From assembly GCA_944388825.1 (NCBI GenBank), contig CALXKG010000043.1, positions 1 to 12,900 on the forward strand: 12,900 bases of DNA, written 5' to 3'. Position 1 is the stretch's first letter; every line of letters begins with the position of its first letter. A program made the translations under genes and the position numbers. Below are positions 5,766-12,900 of the stretch, one piece after another. The stretch is from an uncultured Clostridia bacterium (GTDB lineage Bacteria; Bacillota; Clostridia; Oscillospirales; Ruminococcaceae). A model generated the notes under the pieces. It worked only from the letters and a program-made list of their open reading frames with translations. It was not told where the DNA came from and made no database searches.

Positions 5766-6413
5766 ATGCAGGCATTACTGGATACGCTGCGTGCCAAAAA
5801 CCCGGGGCTGCCGGTCTACTCGGTAAACGACCCGGAATTCAAGTTCTACGGCCGGAAGGTGGACATGGACTTTTCCGACTTTACGGCGGCGCTGGAGGCG
5901 CTGCCGATGCCGGAAGCGGGCAGCGCCTATTCCCCGTCCATCGAGTCGCTGGAAAACTGCCCCTCCGCCGCGGCGGTAAGCCGCGTCCTTTACGGCGAAA
6001 TGCCCACCGAGGCGGGCTGCTGCTGGGGGTACAACAGCAGGATGAACGCGCTGGAATGGCACCAGGGCAGTGAAATCAACCTGGCGGCAGGCGAGCCCCT
6101 CGTCCTGCTGCTGGCGACCCTCTTCGACCTGGAGGACGGCAGGCTGGACGCCGGGAAGGTCAAAGCCTTCGTCCTGACGCCGGGCGAGGCGATCGAAGTG
6201 TACGGCACGACGCTGCACTACTGCCCCTGCCAGGTAAGCGACAAAGGCTTTAAATGCCTGGTCTGCCTGCCGAAGGGCACCAACACCGATCTTACCCTCC
6301 CCCACGAGGACAAGCGGCTGACCGCGAACAACAAGTGGCTCTTAGCCCACGAAGATTGCCCCGAAACCGGCGTCCCGGCGATCTACGGCGAAAACTGGGA
6401 AGTCAAATACTAA
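5766..6413 (+). CDS. DUF4867-family cupin-like protein
   Basis: A 215-residue soluble protein that I place in DUF4867 from overall pattern: VYSVNDPEFKFYGRKV near the start, CCWGYNSRMNALEWHQGSEINLA (85-107), VKAFVLTPGEAIEVYGTTLHYCPC (132-155), then FKCLVCLPKGTN. The EWHQGSE segment (H99, E103) and H151 in TLHYCPC are placed like metal ligands of a cupin barrel, and GEAIEVYGTTLHY resembles the strand-turn of ureidoglycolate-lyase-like cupins. No catalytic activity is known to me. I recall the family often lying near ketose-bisphosphate aldolase or other sugar genes, but no such gene is present here. The start is ATG 5766 with AGGAGG 7-8 bases upstream. It has its own promoter and ends at a shared terminator with ftsH, so it is monocistronic. 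Family assignment is moderate; function unknown. Confidence 0.7.
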   Translation: MQALLDTLRAKNPGLPVYSVNDPEFKFYGRKVDMDFSDFTAALEALPMPEAGSAYSPSIESLENCPSAAAVSRVLYGEMPTEAGCCWGYNSRMNALEWHQGSEINLAAGEPLVLLLATLFDLEDGRLDAGKVKAFVLTPGEAIEVYGTTLHYCPCQVSDKGFKCLVCLPKGTNTDLTLPHEDKRLTANNKWLLAHEDCPETGVPAIYGENWEVKY

Positions 6414-6476
6414 AGCGTGTTTGAGATCCCTCTTTTCGGCGAATGCTCCAGCAATACAGGGGTTTTCAAACGCGCT
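6414..6476. repeat. Inverted-repeat hairpin directly after the DUF4867 stop codon
   Basis: AGCGTGTTTGA (6414-6424) pairs with TCAAACGCGCT (6466-6476) over 11 positions with one G-T wobble, and the match continues loosely inward (GATCCCT against AGGGGTTT). A small inner stem TGCT/AGCA sits near the centre. It starts on the base after the TAA and precedes the true terminator. It may be a palindromic intergenic repeat or an mRNA 3' structure; no other complete copy is in the window. Confidence 0.4.
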
Positions 6477-6479
6477 CTA

Positions 6480-6518
6480 AAAAAACGGACTCTGCTTTTC
6501 CGGCAGAGTCCGTTTTTT
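6480..6518. terminator. Bidirectional terminator between convergent DUF4867 and ftsH genes
   Basis: A perfect stem: CGGACTCTGC (6486-6495) with GCAGAGTCCG (6503-6512), loop of seven bases, flanked by a run of A on the left (6480-6485) and T on the right (6513-6518). It therefore gives a hairpin plus U-tract on both strands. It lies 13 bases beyond the ftsH stop. Confidence 0.93.
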
Positions 6519-6530
6519 AACCATCATGAT

Positions 6531-8342
6531 TCATGATTCATTTAAAATTTTCATAAACTCCGCCCCTGTGATCGTCTCCTTCTCATAGAGGTAGTCCGCC
6601 AGCCTGTCCAGCTTCTCCCGGTTTTCGGATAAAAGCCTGCGCGCCTTCTGGTGCTGGGCCTTGACCAGCTCGATCACCTGCCGGTCGATCTCCGCCTGCA
6701 TCTCGGGCGAACAGGCAAGGGATGCGTCGCCGCCCAGGTACTGGTTATGGACCGTCTCCAGCGCGACCATATCGAAATCCTCGCTCATCCCGTACTGGGT
6801 GATCATCGCCCGGGCCAGCTTGGTGGCCTTTTCGATGTCGTTGGACGCGCCGGTCGTAATCGTTCCGCAGGCGACCTCTTCGGCCGCCCGGCCGCCGGTC
6901 AGGGTCGCGATCTGTTCGACCAGCTCTTCCCGGCTCATCAGGTAGCGGTTGCCCTCTTCCACCTGCATCGTGTACCCCAGCGCGCCGGAAGTGCGGGGGA
7001 TGATCGTGATCTTCTGGACGGGGGCGGTATGGGACTGAAGGGCGGAAACAAGGGCATGGCCGATCTCGTGGTATGCGACGACCCGCCGCTCCGTGTCGGT
7101 CAGGATCGCGTTCTTTTTCTGGTACCCGGCGATGACCACCTCGACGCTCTCTTCCAGGTCGGACTGGGCGACTTTATCCCGTCCGCTGCGGACGGCGCGG
7201 AGGGCCGCCTCGTTGACGATGTTGGCCAGTTCCGCCCCCGACGCGCCGGAAGCCATCCGGGCGATGACGTTATAGTCGATGTTCGGCTCGGCCGCGATTT
7301 TGCGGGCGTGGACTTTTAAAATTTCCTCCCGCCCCTTTAAATCCGGCAGTTCGACCGGCACCCGGCGGTCAAACCGCCCGGGGCGGGTCAGCGCCGGGTC
7401 CAAAGATTCCGGCCGGTTGGTGGCGGCCAGGATAATGACCCCGTTGTTGCCTTCAAAGCCGTCCATCTCGGTCAGGAGCTGGTTGAGCGTCTGTTCCCGC
7501 TCGTCGTTGCCGGAAAACTGCCCGTCCCGCTTTTTGCCGATCGCGTCGATCTCGTCGATAAAGACGATACAGGGCGCCTTCTCCTTCGCCTGCTTAAACA
7601 GGTCGCGGACCTTGGACGCGCCCATGCCGACGAACATCTCGACAAATTCCGACCCGGAGATCGAAAAGAAGGGGACGCCCGACTCGCCGGCGACCGCCTT
7701 GGCGAGCATCGTCTTGCCGGTGCCGGGCGGGCCGACCAGCAGGATGCCTTTGGGCATCGACGCGCCGATCGAGGAATACTTTTTCGGGTTATGGAGGTAG
7801 TCGACGATCTCCATCAGGTTTTCCTTTGCCTCGTCTTCCCCGGCGACGTCGGAAAACCGGATGCCGGTGGTGGACTTGACATAGATCTTGGCGTTGGACT
7901 TGCCGAAGCTCATCGCCCCGGATCCGCCGCCCGCCCGCTTCATCAGCTGGCGGTTCATAAAATACCCCAGCGCCGCAAAAACCACGATCGGCAGCACCCA
8001 CGAGAGGACAAAGCTGAGAAGCGGCGACGTCTCTTCGACGATGACGCTGCCGAACCGCGCGCCCGAATCGTGCAGCCGCTCGGTCAGGCCGTCGTCCGGC
8101 ATCAGCCCGGTCTTGTAGATCCGCTGCTCATCCTTGTCGGTAAAGAGGATCTGGTTGGTCTGCACCTCGACGATGCCGACGTCCCCTTCCTCGGTCATAT
8201 CCATAAAGGTGCCGTAGTCGGTCTCGATAACCTGGGCCTGCATCATCTTCGGCACCGCGATCAGATTAAAAAACAGCATGACCGCCATGACGATCAGTGC
8301 ATAAAAAATCAGCGGCTTTTTTGGCATTTTTACTTCATTCAC
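6531..8342 (-). CDS. ftsH: ATP-dependent zinc metalloprotease FtsH
   Basis: FtsH is a membrane-anchored hexameric AAA+ protease that degrades misassembled membrane proteins and unstable cytoplasmic regulators. The 603-residue product has the whole architecture. Membrane helices lie at about 9-30 and 108-128, flanking an extracellular domain. The AAA+ module has Walker A GPPGTGKT (204-211), Walker B CIVFIDEIDAIG (258-269) and the second region of homology TNRPESLDPALTRPGRFDR (308-326). The M41 protease domain has zinc motif HEIGH (425-429; HEAGH is commoner, ligands kept) and the third-ligand region TTGASNDIEKATKLARAM, with D502 as the probable ligand. The frame opens with GTG at 8342, about 10 bases after AAAGGG; the ATG at 8327 is an alternative five codons later. 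Upstream is the MalY-type gene on the same strand, but ftsH also has a candidate promoter. Unlike in many Firmicutes, no tilS-hpt pair lies beside it. Confidence 0.97.
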   Translation of the reverse strand: MNEVKMPKKPLIFYALIVMAVMLFFNLIAVPKMMQAQVIETDYGTFMDMTEEGDVGIVEVQTNQILFTDKDEQRIYKTGLMPDDGLTERLHDSGARFGSVIVEETSPLLSFVLSWVLPIVVFAALGYFMNRQLMKRAGGGSGAMSFGKSNAKIYVKSTTGIRFSDVAGEDEAKENLMEIVDYLHNPKKYSSIGASMPKGILLVGPPGTGKTMLAKAVAGESGVPFFSISGSEFVEMFVGMGASKVRDLFKQAKEKAPCIVFIDEIDAIGKKRDGQFSGNDEREQTLNQLLTEMDGFEGNNGVIILAATNRPESLDPALTRPGRFDRRVPVELPDLKGREEILKVHARKIAAEPNIDYNVIARMASGASGAELANIVNEAALRAVRSGRDKVAQSDLEESVEVVIAGYQKKNAILTDTERRVVAYHEIGHALVSALQSHTAPVQKITIIPRTSGALGYTMQVEEGNRYLMSREELVEQIATLTGGRAAEEVACGTITTGASNDIEKATKLARAMITQYGMSEDFDMVALETVHNQYLGGDASLACSPEMQAEIDRQVIELVKAQHQKARRLLSENREKLDRLADYLYEKETITGAEFMKILNES

Positions 8343-8387
8343 CTGTTTTCATCCCTTTCCCGGGGAAAAATCTCCCCTTTTTCTTTT

Positions 8388-8396
8388 ATTGTATCA
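8388..8396 (-). promoter_or_regulatory. Candidate extended -10 promoter of ftsH
   Basis: On the minus strand TGATACAAT gives an extended -10 (TACAAT at 8388-8393) 46 bases before the GTG start. No convincing -35 is seen. A short stem GGGGA/TCCCC (8362-8366 with 8373-8377) would lie near the 5' end of the transcript. No strong terminator is visible between the upstream gene and this site, so read-through into ftsH is also possible. Confidence 0.45.
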
Positions 8397-8457
8397 TGCC
8401 GGGATGAAAAGACCCATGAAAAATATATGAACAAAAACTGGGAACGGGTAAACTTTT

Positions 8458-9645
8458 TTACCGGGCAAACCCCCGTTTTTCCGCCGCTTCCAAAAACGCT
8501 TCCAGGCTCCGCTCCAGCTCGTGGGGCGGGACGGCGGTACAGACGCGGGCCATGCAGGGCGCGCCGTAATACTCTTCCCCGGGGTCGCAGCAGAAATACG
8601 CCTCGTTATAAAGGAAGTCGAACAGTTCCTTTTCCGGCAGCCCCAGCCCCGAAAAATCCACCCAGAGGACATAGGTCGCCTCCGGCTTTAATACCTTCAC
8701 CTGCGGCAGATGGGCGGCGAAAAACCGCTCGATACGGGCGTTGTTCTGCCGCACGACCGTGAGCATCTGGGAAAGCCATTCCCTGCCCGCCGGGGTATAC
8801 CCCCCGCAGAGGGCGGCGTAGGCCATCGGGTCGATCGAGCCGAAGTGGTCGGCGTTGCGCTGAGCCTCATACGCGGCGCGAAGGGCAGGGTTTTTGATGA
8901 TGACGTTCGCATGGTTGACGCCGGTAAAGGAAAAGGTCTTGCCCATCGAGACGACGGTGACGGCGTTGTCCGCCTCTCCCGCCAGGGCCGCCAGCACCGG
9001 GACCCTGCTCCCGTCCAGCGGCGTATCCCCGAAGATCTCGTCGCTCCAGACGGCCACGTCGTTTTCTCTCGCCAGCTGCAAAATGCGGCGCAGCGCATCC
9101 TCCCGGATGATCCGGCCGGTGGGGTTATTGGGGTTGCAGAGGACCAGCAGCTTGACCTCCGGCCGGGCCATCTTTTCGGCCAGGTCGCCGATATCCAGTT
9201 CCGGCCGGCCATCCCGCATGACCGCCGGCGAAAAGACCGTCTTCCGCCCCAGGCGGGTCGCCGCCTGTTCATACCGGTTATAGCCGGGGGACGGCACCAG
9301 GACCGCCTCCCCCGGCGCGGTGCAGAGCCGGATCATCGTCGCGCAGGAGAAGATCGTCCCCTGCACCGGCAGGATCCACTGGGGATCGGTCTCCACCCCC
9401 CGCACTTCCCGCATCCACCAGACGATATGGGAAAGGTAGTTCTCATCGGCAACGGTAAATCCGAACAGCCCGTTTTCCGCCGCCGCTTTGACCGCGTCGA
9501 TCACCGGCCGGGCGGTCTTAAACTCAAACTCCGCCCCGGAAAAGCTGACATACCCCTTTTCCCGGATATTCTGAGGGGTGAAGAGCAGCTCTTTTAAATT
9601 TCCGCAGTTTTTCCGGTCGACCCGGCTTTCAAAATCAAATTGCAT
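8458..9645 (-). CDS. MalY/PatB-type PLP-dependent aminotransferase (putative C-S lyase)
   Basis: A 395-residue fold-type I, class I/II aminotransferase-like protein. MalY/PatB members cleave cystathionine or cysteine at the C-S bond, releasing pyruvate and ammonia, and often have weak aminotransferase activity. Features in order: MQFDFESRVDRKNCGNLK, matching the MalY opening; AEFEFKTARPVIDAVK (38-53), where the family usually has ADMDF; GLFGFT (59-64); LPVQGTIF (92-99); VPSPGYNRY (117-125). Then LVLCNPNNPTG (167-177), WSDEIFGD (200-207) with the pyridine-binding D202, and SMGKTFSFTGVNHANVII with the probable Schiff-base lysine K236. R-containing ARVCTA near the end is the likely carboxylate-binding site. 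ATG 9645 follows AAGGAGG by 10 bases. It is downstream of the opp terminator and upstream of ftsH. The substrate cannot be read from sequence; a true aminotransferase is the alternative. Confidence 0.87.
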   Translation of the reverse strand: MQFDFESRVDRKNCGNLKELLFTPQNIREKGYVSFSGAEFEFKTARPVIDAVKAAAENGLFGFTVADENYLSHIVWWMREVRGVETDPQWILPVQGTIFSCATMIRLCTAPGEAVLVPSPGYNRYEQAATRLGRKTVFSPAVMRDGRPELDIGDLAEKMARPEVKLLVLCNPNNPTGRIIREDALRRILQLARENDVAVWSDEIFGDTPLDGSRVPVLAALAGEADNAVTVVSMGKTFSFTGVNHANVIIKNPALRAAYEAQRNADHFGSIDPMAYAALCGGYTPAGREWLSQMLTVVRQNNARIERFFAAHLPQVKVLKPEATYVLWVDFSGLGLPEKELFDFLYNEAYFCCDPGEEYYGAPCMARVCTAVPPHELERSLEAFLEAAEKRGFAR

Positions 9646-9681
9646 CTGGGCGTTTCCTCCTTATCAAACAGACTGCGCCAG

Positions 9682-9693
9682 TTCCCGCGGGAA
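9682..9693. promoter_or_regulatory. 12-bp perfect palindrome upstream of the MalY-type gene
   Basis: TTCCCGCGGGAA lies 37 bases before the start codon, between the opp terminator and the gene's ribosome site. It has no T-run after it, so it is not a terminator. It might be an operator or leader hairpin. No clear -10/-35 pair could be placed around it. Confidence 0.25.
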
Positions 9694-9710
9694 AAACAAA
9701 CCAGTCCAGC

Positions 9711-9737
9711 AAAAAGGGAGGGTATCAAAACCCTCCC
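9711..9737 (-). terminator. Rho-independent terminator of the opp operon
   Basis: Read on the minus strand: GGGAGGGT (9730-9737), loop TTTGAT, ACCCTCCC (9716-9723), then TTTTT (9711-9715). The stem is a perfect 8 bp and sits 9 bases beyond the oppF stop, so it ends the importer transcript before the MalY-type gene. Confidence 0.9.
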
Positions 9738-9746
9738 AGGGTAAAA

Positions 9747-10724
9747 TCAAAGGTTGTGGCAGGCGACCATATGCGTCCCGCCCACATTCCGCAGCGCCGG
9801 CGTCTCGCCGCGGCAGGCGTCTGTCGCCCGCGGGCAGCGGTTGCAGAACCGGCAGCCGGGCGCCGGGTTGATGGGGCTCGCGACCTCCCCGCGCATCACC
9901 CGTTCGCCCGCCCGGGCCTTTTCATAGTCCGGGTCGGCGACCGGCACCGCGTGCAAAAGCCCCTGGGTATAGGGATGGGCCGGGTGTTCGTAGATCTCAT
10001 GGATATCGCCCATCTCAACCAGCTGTCCCAGGTACATGACCGCCGTCCGGTCGGAAATATACCGCACCATCGACAGGTCGTGGGCAATAAAGAGGTAGGT
10101 CAGCCCCATCGACTGCTGGAAATCGACCAGCATATTGACGATCTGGGCCTGTACCGACACGTCCAGCGCCGAAATCGCTTCGTCGCAGACGATAAACGAG
10201 GGGTTTACCGCCAGCGACCGCGCCAACCCGACCCGCTGCCGCTGCCCGCCCGAAAACTCGTGGGGGAAGCGGTTGGCGTGCTCCCGATGGAGGCCGACTT
10301 TATGCAGCAGGTCATAGGCGATCTCCATCCGCTCTTTTTTGCTCTCGCCGATGCCGTGGATCTCCAGGCCTTCGGTGATGATCTCCCCGACGGTGAAAAA
10401 GGGGTTTAAAGACGCGTAAGGGTCCTGGTAGACCATCTGCATCCGCCGGGAGAGGGCGCGCTTTTCTTTTCCTTTGACGCCGGTGATATCCTGCCCGTCG
10501 AAGACGATCCGCCCGCCGTCCGGCTTATACAGCCCGACCAGCGTCCGGCCGACCGTCGTCTTGCCGCAGCCCGACTCGCCGACCAGCCCCAGCGTCGTCC
10601 CTTTTGGGATCGAGAAGGAGACGCCGTCCACCGCGTGCAGCACCTTCCCGCGGCCCACCTGGAAATATTTCTTTAGATCCTGTACCTCAACCAGGGGCTG
10701 TTCCCCCGTCAGCTTATCGACCAT
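9747..10724 (-). CDS. oppF: Oligopeptide/dipeptide ABC transporter ATP-binding protein (OppF/DppF type)
   Basis: One of two ATPases that power a peptide importer from the cytoplasmic side. The start chosen is the ATG at 10722-10724: AGGAGG is 8 bases upstream and the following MVDKLTGEQPLVEVQDLKKYF is a normal OppF N-terminus. The frame is open back to 10940, but the extra 72 residues are basic antisense-like sequence overlapping oppD. The product has 325 residues. Walker A GESGCGKTT (49-57), Q-loop YQDPYASLNP (99-108), signature SGGQRQR (158-164), Walker B IVCDE (178-182) with DEAISALD in place of the commoner DEPTSALD, and switch histidine H215 in IAHD are all present. The C-terminal oligopeptide-transporter domain ends with four cysteines (C291, C294, C297, C304). 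It overlaps oppD by 11 bases and is followed by a terminator. Peptide class (di- or oligo-) is not readable. Confidence 0.94.
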   Translation of the reverse strand: MVDKLTGEQPLVEVQDLKKYFQVGRGKVLHAVDGVSFSIPKGTTLGLVGESGCGKTTVGRTLVGLYKPDGGRIVFDGQDITGVKGKEKRALSRRMQMVYQDPYASLNPFFTVGEIITEGLEIHGIGESKKERMEIAYDLLHKVGLHREHANRFPHEFSGGQRQRVGLARSLAVNPSFIVCDEAISALDVSVQAQIVNMLVDFQQSMGLTYLFIAHDLSMVRYISDRTAVMYLGQLVEMGDIHEIYEHPAHPYTQGLLHAVPVADPDYEKARAGERVMRGEVASPINPAPGCRFCNRCPRATDACRGETPALRNVGGTHMVACHNL

Positions 10725-11805
10725 CCGTCTCCCCTCCTTCTGCTTCCAGATACCCGCGGATGCGCGGCGCCATATCTGCCGTGACAAGTTCCGGATCCCG
10801 TCCGGCCGGCGGGACCGGGCGGCAGGCCGCCGCCGCCGGGTGCAAAAGCCAGCAGCGGGCGTCGTGCCCTTCCCCGACCGGAAACGCGGGCGGGTCGTTT
10901 TCCAGACAGAGTTCCATACAGTAAGGGCAGCGGGCCGCAAACCCGCAGCCTTTGGGCGGCGCGAACAGGTCGGGCGGCGAGCCGGGGATCGCGGTCAGGC
11001 GGGAACCGGCCCGCTCCTGCATATCCGGCATCGAGCCCAAAAGCCCCCAGGTGTACGGATGCTTCGGCCGGTAAAAGACGTCTGAAAGCCTGCCGCTCTC
11101 GACGATCCGGCCGGCGTACATGACCGCGACCCGCTCCGCCATCCGGGCGACGACGCCCAGGTTATGGGTGATGAGGATGATGCCGCATCCGGTCTCCTTC
11201 TGGATATCCTGCATCAGCTCCAGGATCTGCGCCTGGGTCGTGACGTCCAGCGCGGTGGTCGGCTCGTCCGCCAGCAGGATGGACGGATGGCAGCAGAGCG
11301 CCATCGCAATCATCACCCTCTGCCGCTGCCCGCCGGACATCGTGTGGGGATAGCGGCGGAAGACCGCCTCGGGGTTCGGCAGGCCGACTTTCCCCAGCAT
11401 CTCGATCGCCCGCTGCCGGGCCGCCTCGGCCGGAACTTTCTCGTGGACGCGGATGGCTTCCACCATCTGCCTGCCGACCCGGACGACCGGGTTTAGGGAA
11501 GTCATGGCGTCCTGGAAGATCATCGAAAACTCTTTCCCCCGGTAGGCGCGCATCTCTTTATCGGATTTGGCGGTCAGCTCCTCTCCCCTATAGAGGACGC
11601 TCCCTCCGACGATCCGGGCGGGCGGCTCCGGGTTTAAGCGCATGACCGTCTGGACGGTGACCGACTTGCCGCAGCCGGATTCGCCGACGATTGCCAGCGT
11701 CTCGCCGCCGTCCAGATGGAAACTGACCCCCCGCACCGCCTTTACTTCCCCGGCGTAGGTGTCAAACGAAACTTTTAAATCCTTTACTTCCAGCAGATGG
11801 CTCAT
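10714..11805 (-). CDS. oppD: Oligopeptide/dipeptide ABC transporter ATP-binding protein (OppD/DppD type)
   Basis: Partner ATPase of OppF in the same importer. The 363-residue product has Walker A GESGCGKS (41-48), Q-loop FQDAMTSLNP (97-106), signature SGGQRQR (157-163), Walker B ILLADEPTTALD (176-187) and switch histidine H214 in ITHN. The C-terminal oligopeptide domain contains HPYTWGLLGSMPD and a cysteine cluster CGFAARCPYCMELC (C287, C293, C296, C300). About 40 residues beyond the usual end (from roughly 322) form an alanine/proline-rich tail ending EAEGGETDGR. The start ATG (11803-11805) overlaps the oppC stop in an ATGA 4-nt overlap, with a GGGGG site just upstream, so translation is coupled. 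Confidence 0.95.
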   Translation of the reverse strand: MSHLLEVKDLKVSFDTYAGEVKAVRGVSFHLDGGETLAIVGESGCGKSVTVQTVMRLNPEPPARIVGGSVLYRGEELTAKSDKEMRAYRGKEFSMIFQDAMTSLNPVVRVGRQMVEAIRVHEKVPAEAARQRAIEMLGKVGLPNPEAVFRRYPHTMSGGQRQRVMIAMALCCHPSILLADEPTTALDVTTQAQILELMQDIQKETGCGIILITHNLGVVARMAERVAVMYAGRIVESGRLSDVFYRPKHPYTWGLLGSMPDMQERAGSRLTAIPGSPPDLFAPPKGCGFAARCPYCMELCLENDPPAFPVGEGHDARCWLLHPAAAACRPVPPAGRDPELVTADMAPRIRGYLEAEGGETDGR

Positions 11806-12830
11806 TTTTCCGCCCCCTTCCGGGATTTTTCCAGCTGCTCGGCGCGGCGGCGCTTTTTAAGGGCCGACGTGCTCATTTCATCCCGCAGCTGAGGGTCCAG
11901 GGCGTCCCGCAGGCAGTTGCCCATCATAAAGAAAGCGAAGATGATAAGCGAAATGACCAGCGACGGAATTGCAAACTGATAGAAATGGGTGCGGTACATC
12001 CCCGCCCCGTCGGAAGCCAGCTGCCCCAGCGAGGTCATCGGCGGCGCGATGCCCAGCCCGATGAACGCAAGCCCCGCTTCCATGAAGATCGCGGCCGGGA
12101 CAAAGCTGGTCAGGGAAACGACAATGTTGCCCAGGATGTTCGGCAGGATGTGCCGGTAGATGATCCGCAGCGGGCTCGCCCCCAGCGTCTCGGCGGCAAG
12201 GGTGAACTCGCGGTTTTTAAACTGTAAAATACGGCCTCTGTAGCCTCTGGCCGGACCCATCCAGTTCATGACCGCCAGCGCGATGACAATCGCCTGGGGG
12301 CCGCCGCCAAAGTAGACGAGGATCAAAATGACGTAGATCATCGACGGGATGCAGAGCCCGATGTCGATCACCCGCATGATGACCATATCCACCCAGCCGC
12401 CGAACCATCCGGCGACCGAGCCGACGAACATCCCGATCATAAAAGGGAGAATCGCGCCGATAAACCCGACCGCCAGCGACACCCGCGCCCCGACCCAGAC
12501 CCGGGTCCACATGTCCCGGCCGGCCGAATCGGTCCCGAACCAGTGGTCGGCGCTGGGGGAGAGGTTGCTGGAGAGGAGGTCGGTCTGGTCATAGCGGTAG
12601 GGGGAGAAGATAGGGGCGAAAACCGCCAGCAGGATGAGGATAAGGAGGAGCACCGCACAGGCGATGGCCAGCTTATCCTGTCTCAGCCGCCACCAGACCC
12701 CGGCCCAGTAGCTGACGCTCGGGCGGACGATCTGGTCGGTGTCCAGTTTGCTTCCGACCGGCCGGCAGAGGGTGGGGTCGATTTCGGTGGTGTTTTCTGC
12801 CGCAGCGGGCATCTGTTTTTCTTTTTCCAT
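11802..12830 (-). CDS. oppC: Oligopeptide/dipeptide ABC transporter permease (OppC/DppC type)
   Basis: Second membrane subunit of the importer. The 342-residue product starts with a polar cytoplasmic stretch (1-50). A first helix at about 55-76 (ACAVLLLILILLAVFAPIF) is followed by an extracellular segment with HWFGTDSAGRDMWTR (96-110), the standard OppC/DppC motif. Further helices lie at about 114-140, 148-173, 178-192, 232-258 and 285-305. The ATPase-docking EAA loop is AAETLGASPLRIIYRHILP (212-230). The start is ATG 12828-12830 with GGGAGG 8 bases upstream; a TTG one codon earlier is ignored. The tail ALKKRRRAEQLEKSRKGAEK is highly basic and cytoplasmic. The stop overlaps oppD, and the oppB stop lies 16 bases upstream. 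Confidence 0.95.
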   Translation of the reverse strand: MEKEKQMPAAAENTTEIDPTLCRPVGSKLDTDQIVRPSVSYWAGVWWRLRQDKLAIACAVLLLILILLAVFAPIFSPYRYDQTDLLSSNLSPSADHWFGTDSAGRDMWTRVWVGARVSLAVGFIGAILPFMIGMFVGSVAGWFGGWVDMVIMRVIDIGLCIPSMIYVILILVYFGGGPQAIVIALAVMNWMGPARGYRGRILQFKNREFTLAAETLGASPLRIIYRHILPNILGNIVVSLTSFVPAAIFMEAGLAFIGLGIAPPMTSLGQLASDGAGMYRTHFYQFAIPSLVISLIIFAFFMMGNCLRDALDPQLRDEMSTSALKKRRRAEQLEKSRKGAEK

Positions 12831-12846
12831 CAAAAATCCCTCCCTT

Positions 12847-12900
12847 TCAGCGGACGCGGATCCGCGGGTCGATGATGCCGTAGAGCAGGTCGACGATGAA
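12847..12900 (-). CDS. oppB: Oligopeptide ABC transporter permease OppB/DppB, C-terminal end only
   Basis: The last 17 codons and a TGA stop (12847-12849) are present, reading FIVDLLYGIIDPRIRVR. The ending NxLVDLLYxxLDPRIR is the hallmark C-terminus of OppB/DppB permeases, and its place directly before oppC is the expected operon order. The rest lies beyond the right edge. Confidence 0.88.
   Translation of the reverse strand, partial: FIVDLLYGIIDPRIRVR

Noticed and set aside
8710..9597. Long plus-strand open frame of 295 codons opposite the MalY-type gene
   Set aside because: It is antisense to a well-conserved gene, its translation is arginine/histidine/proline-rich with no motif, and such frames are common opposite GC-rich genes.
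10725..10940. N-terminal extension of oppF to 10940
   Set aside because: It lacks ABC sequence, is basic and antisense-like, and overlaps most of the oppD C-terminal domain; the ATG at 10724 has a strong AGGAGG.

Overview
The window looks like chromosomal DNA from a GC-rich member of the Clostridia, probably a gut Oscillospiraceae/Ruminococcaceae-type Firmicute. This is inferred from AGGAGG-type ribosome sites, tight overlapping operons, the mltG-trhP neighbourhood known from Firmicutes, and a hairpin-rich intergenic repeat of a kind I associate with gut clostridia. No rRNA, tRNA, CRISPR array, transposase, integrase or phage structural gene is visible. No gene-free stretch exceeds 300 bases.

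Left part (1-5164, all minus strand, read right to left): a good extended -10 promoter near 5227-5232 precedes a run of genes that can form one operon. In order these are a divergent ThyX-like protein, thymidylate kinase (tmk, 1-nt stop/start overlap), 5-formyltetrahydrofolate cyclo-ligase, the endolytic transglycosylase MltG, a U32-family tRNA-hydroxylation protein (TrhP-type) and the start of a small membrane protein cut by the window edge. The first three genes make a coherent thymidylate/folate group. The mltG and trhP genes are separated by a structured, MITE-like repeat (about 1567-1737).

Middle part (5165-6530): divergent from this operon lie a tiny, visibly AT-richer XRE-type repressor gene, with a perfect 14-bp palindrome just upstream of its promoter and a strong terminator behind it, and then a DUF4867-family cupin-like gene with its own near-consensus promoter. 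A long perfect bidirectional terminator separates that gene from convergent ftsH.

Right part (6531-12900, all minus strand): an oligopeptide/dipeptide ABC importer operon (oppB end, oppC, oppD, oppF, with 4-nt and 11-nt overlaps) ends at a clear terminator. It is followed by a MalY/PatB-type PLP enzyme and then ftsH, the membrane AAA+ zinc protease. The importer's substrate-binding protein is not in the window.

The most unusual item is the ThyX-like protein. Its C-terminal half keeps the ThyX pattern (LP, N, L, N, R, D, EW in register), but the FAD/dUMP-binding RHR signature is replaced. It is translationally coupled to tmk, whose DRY motif reads TRY. All calls come from reading the sequence; no database search was possible.
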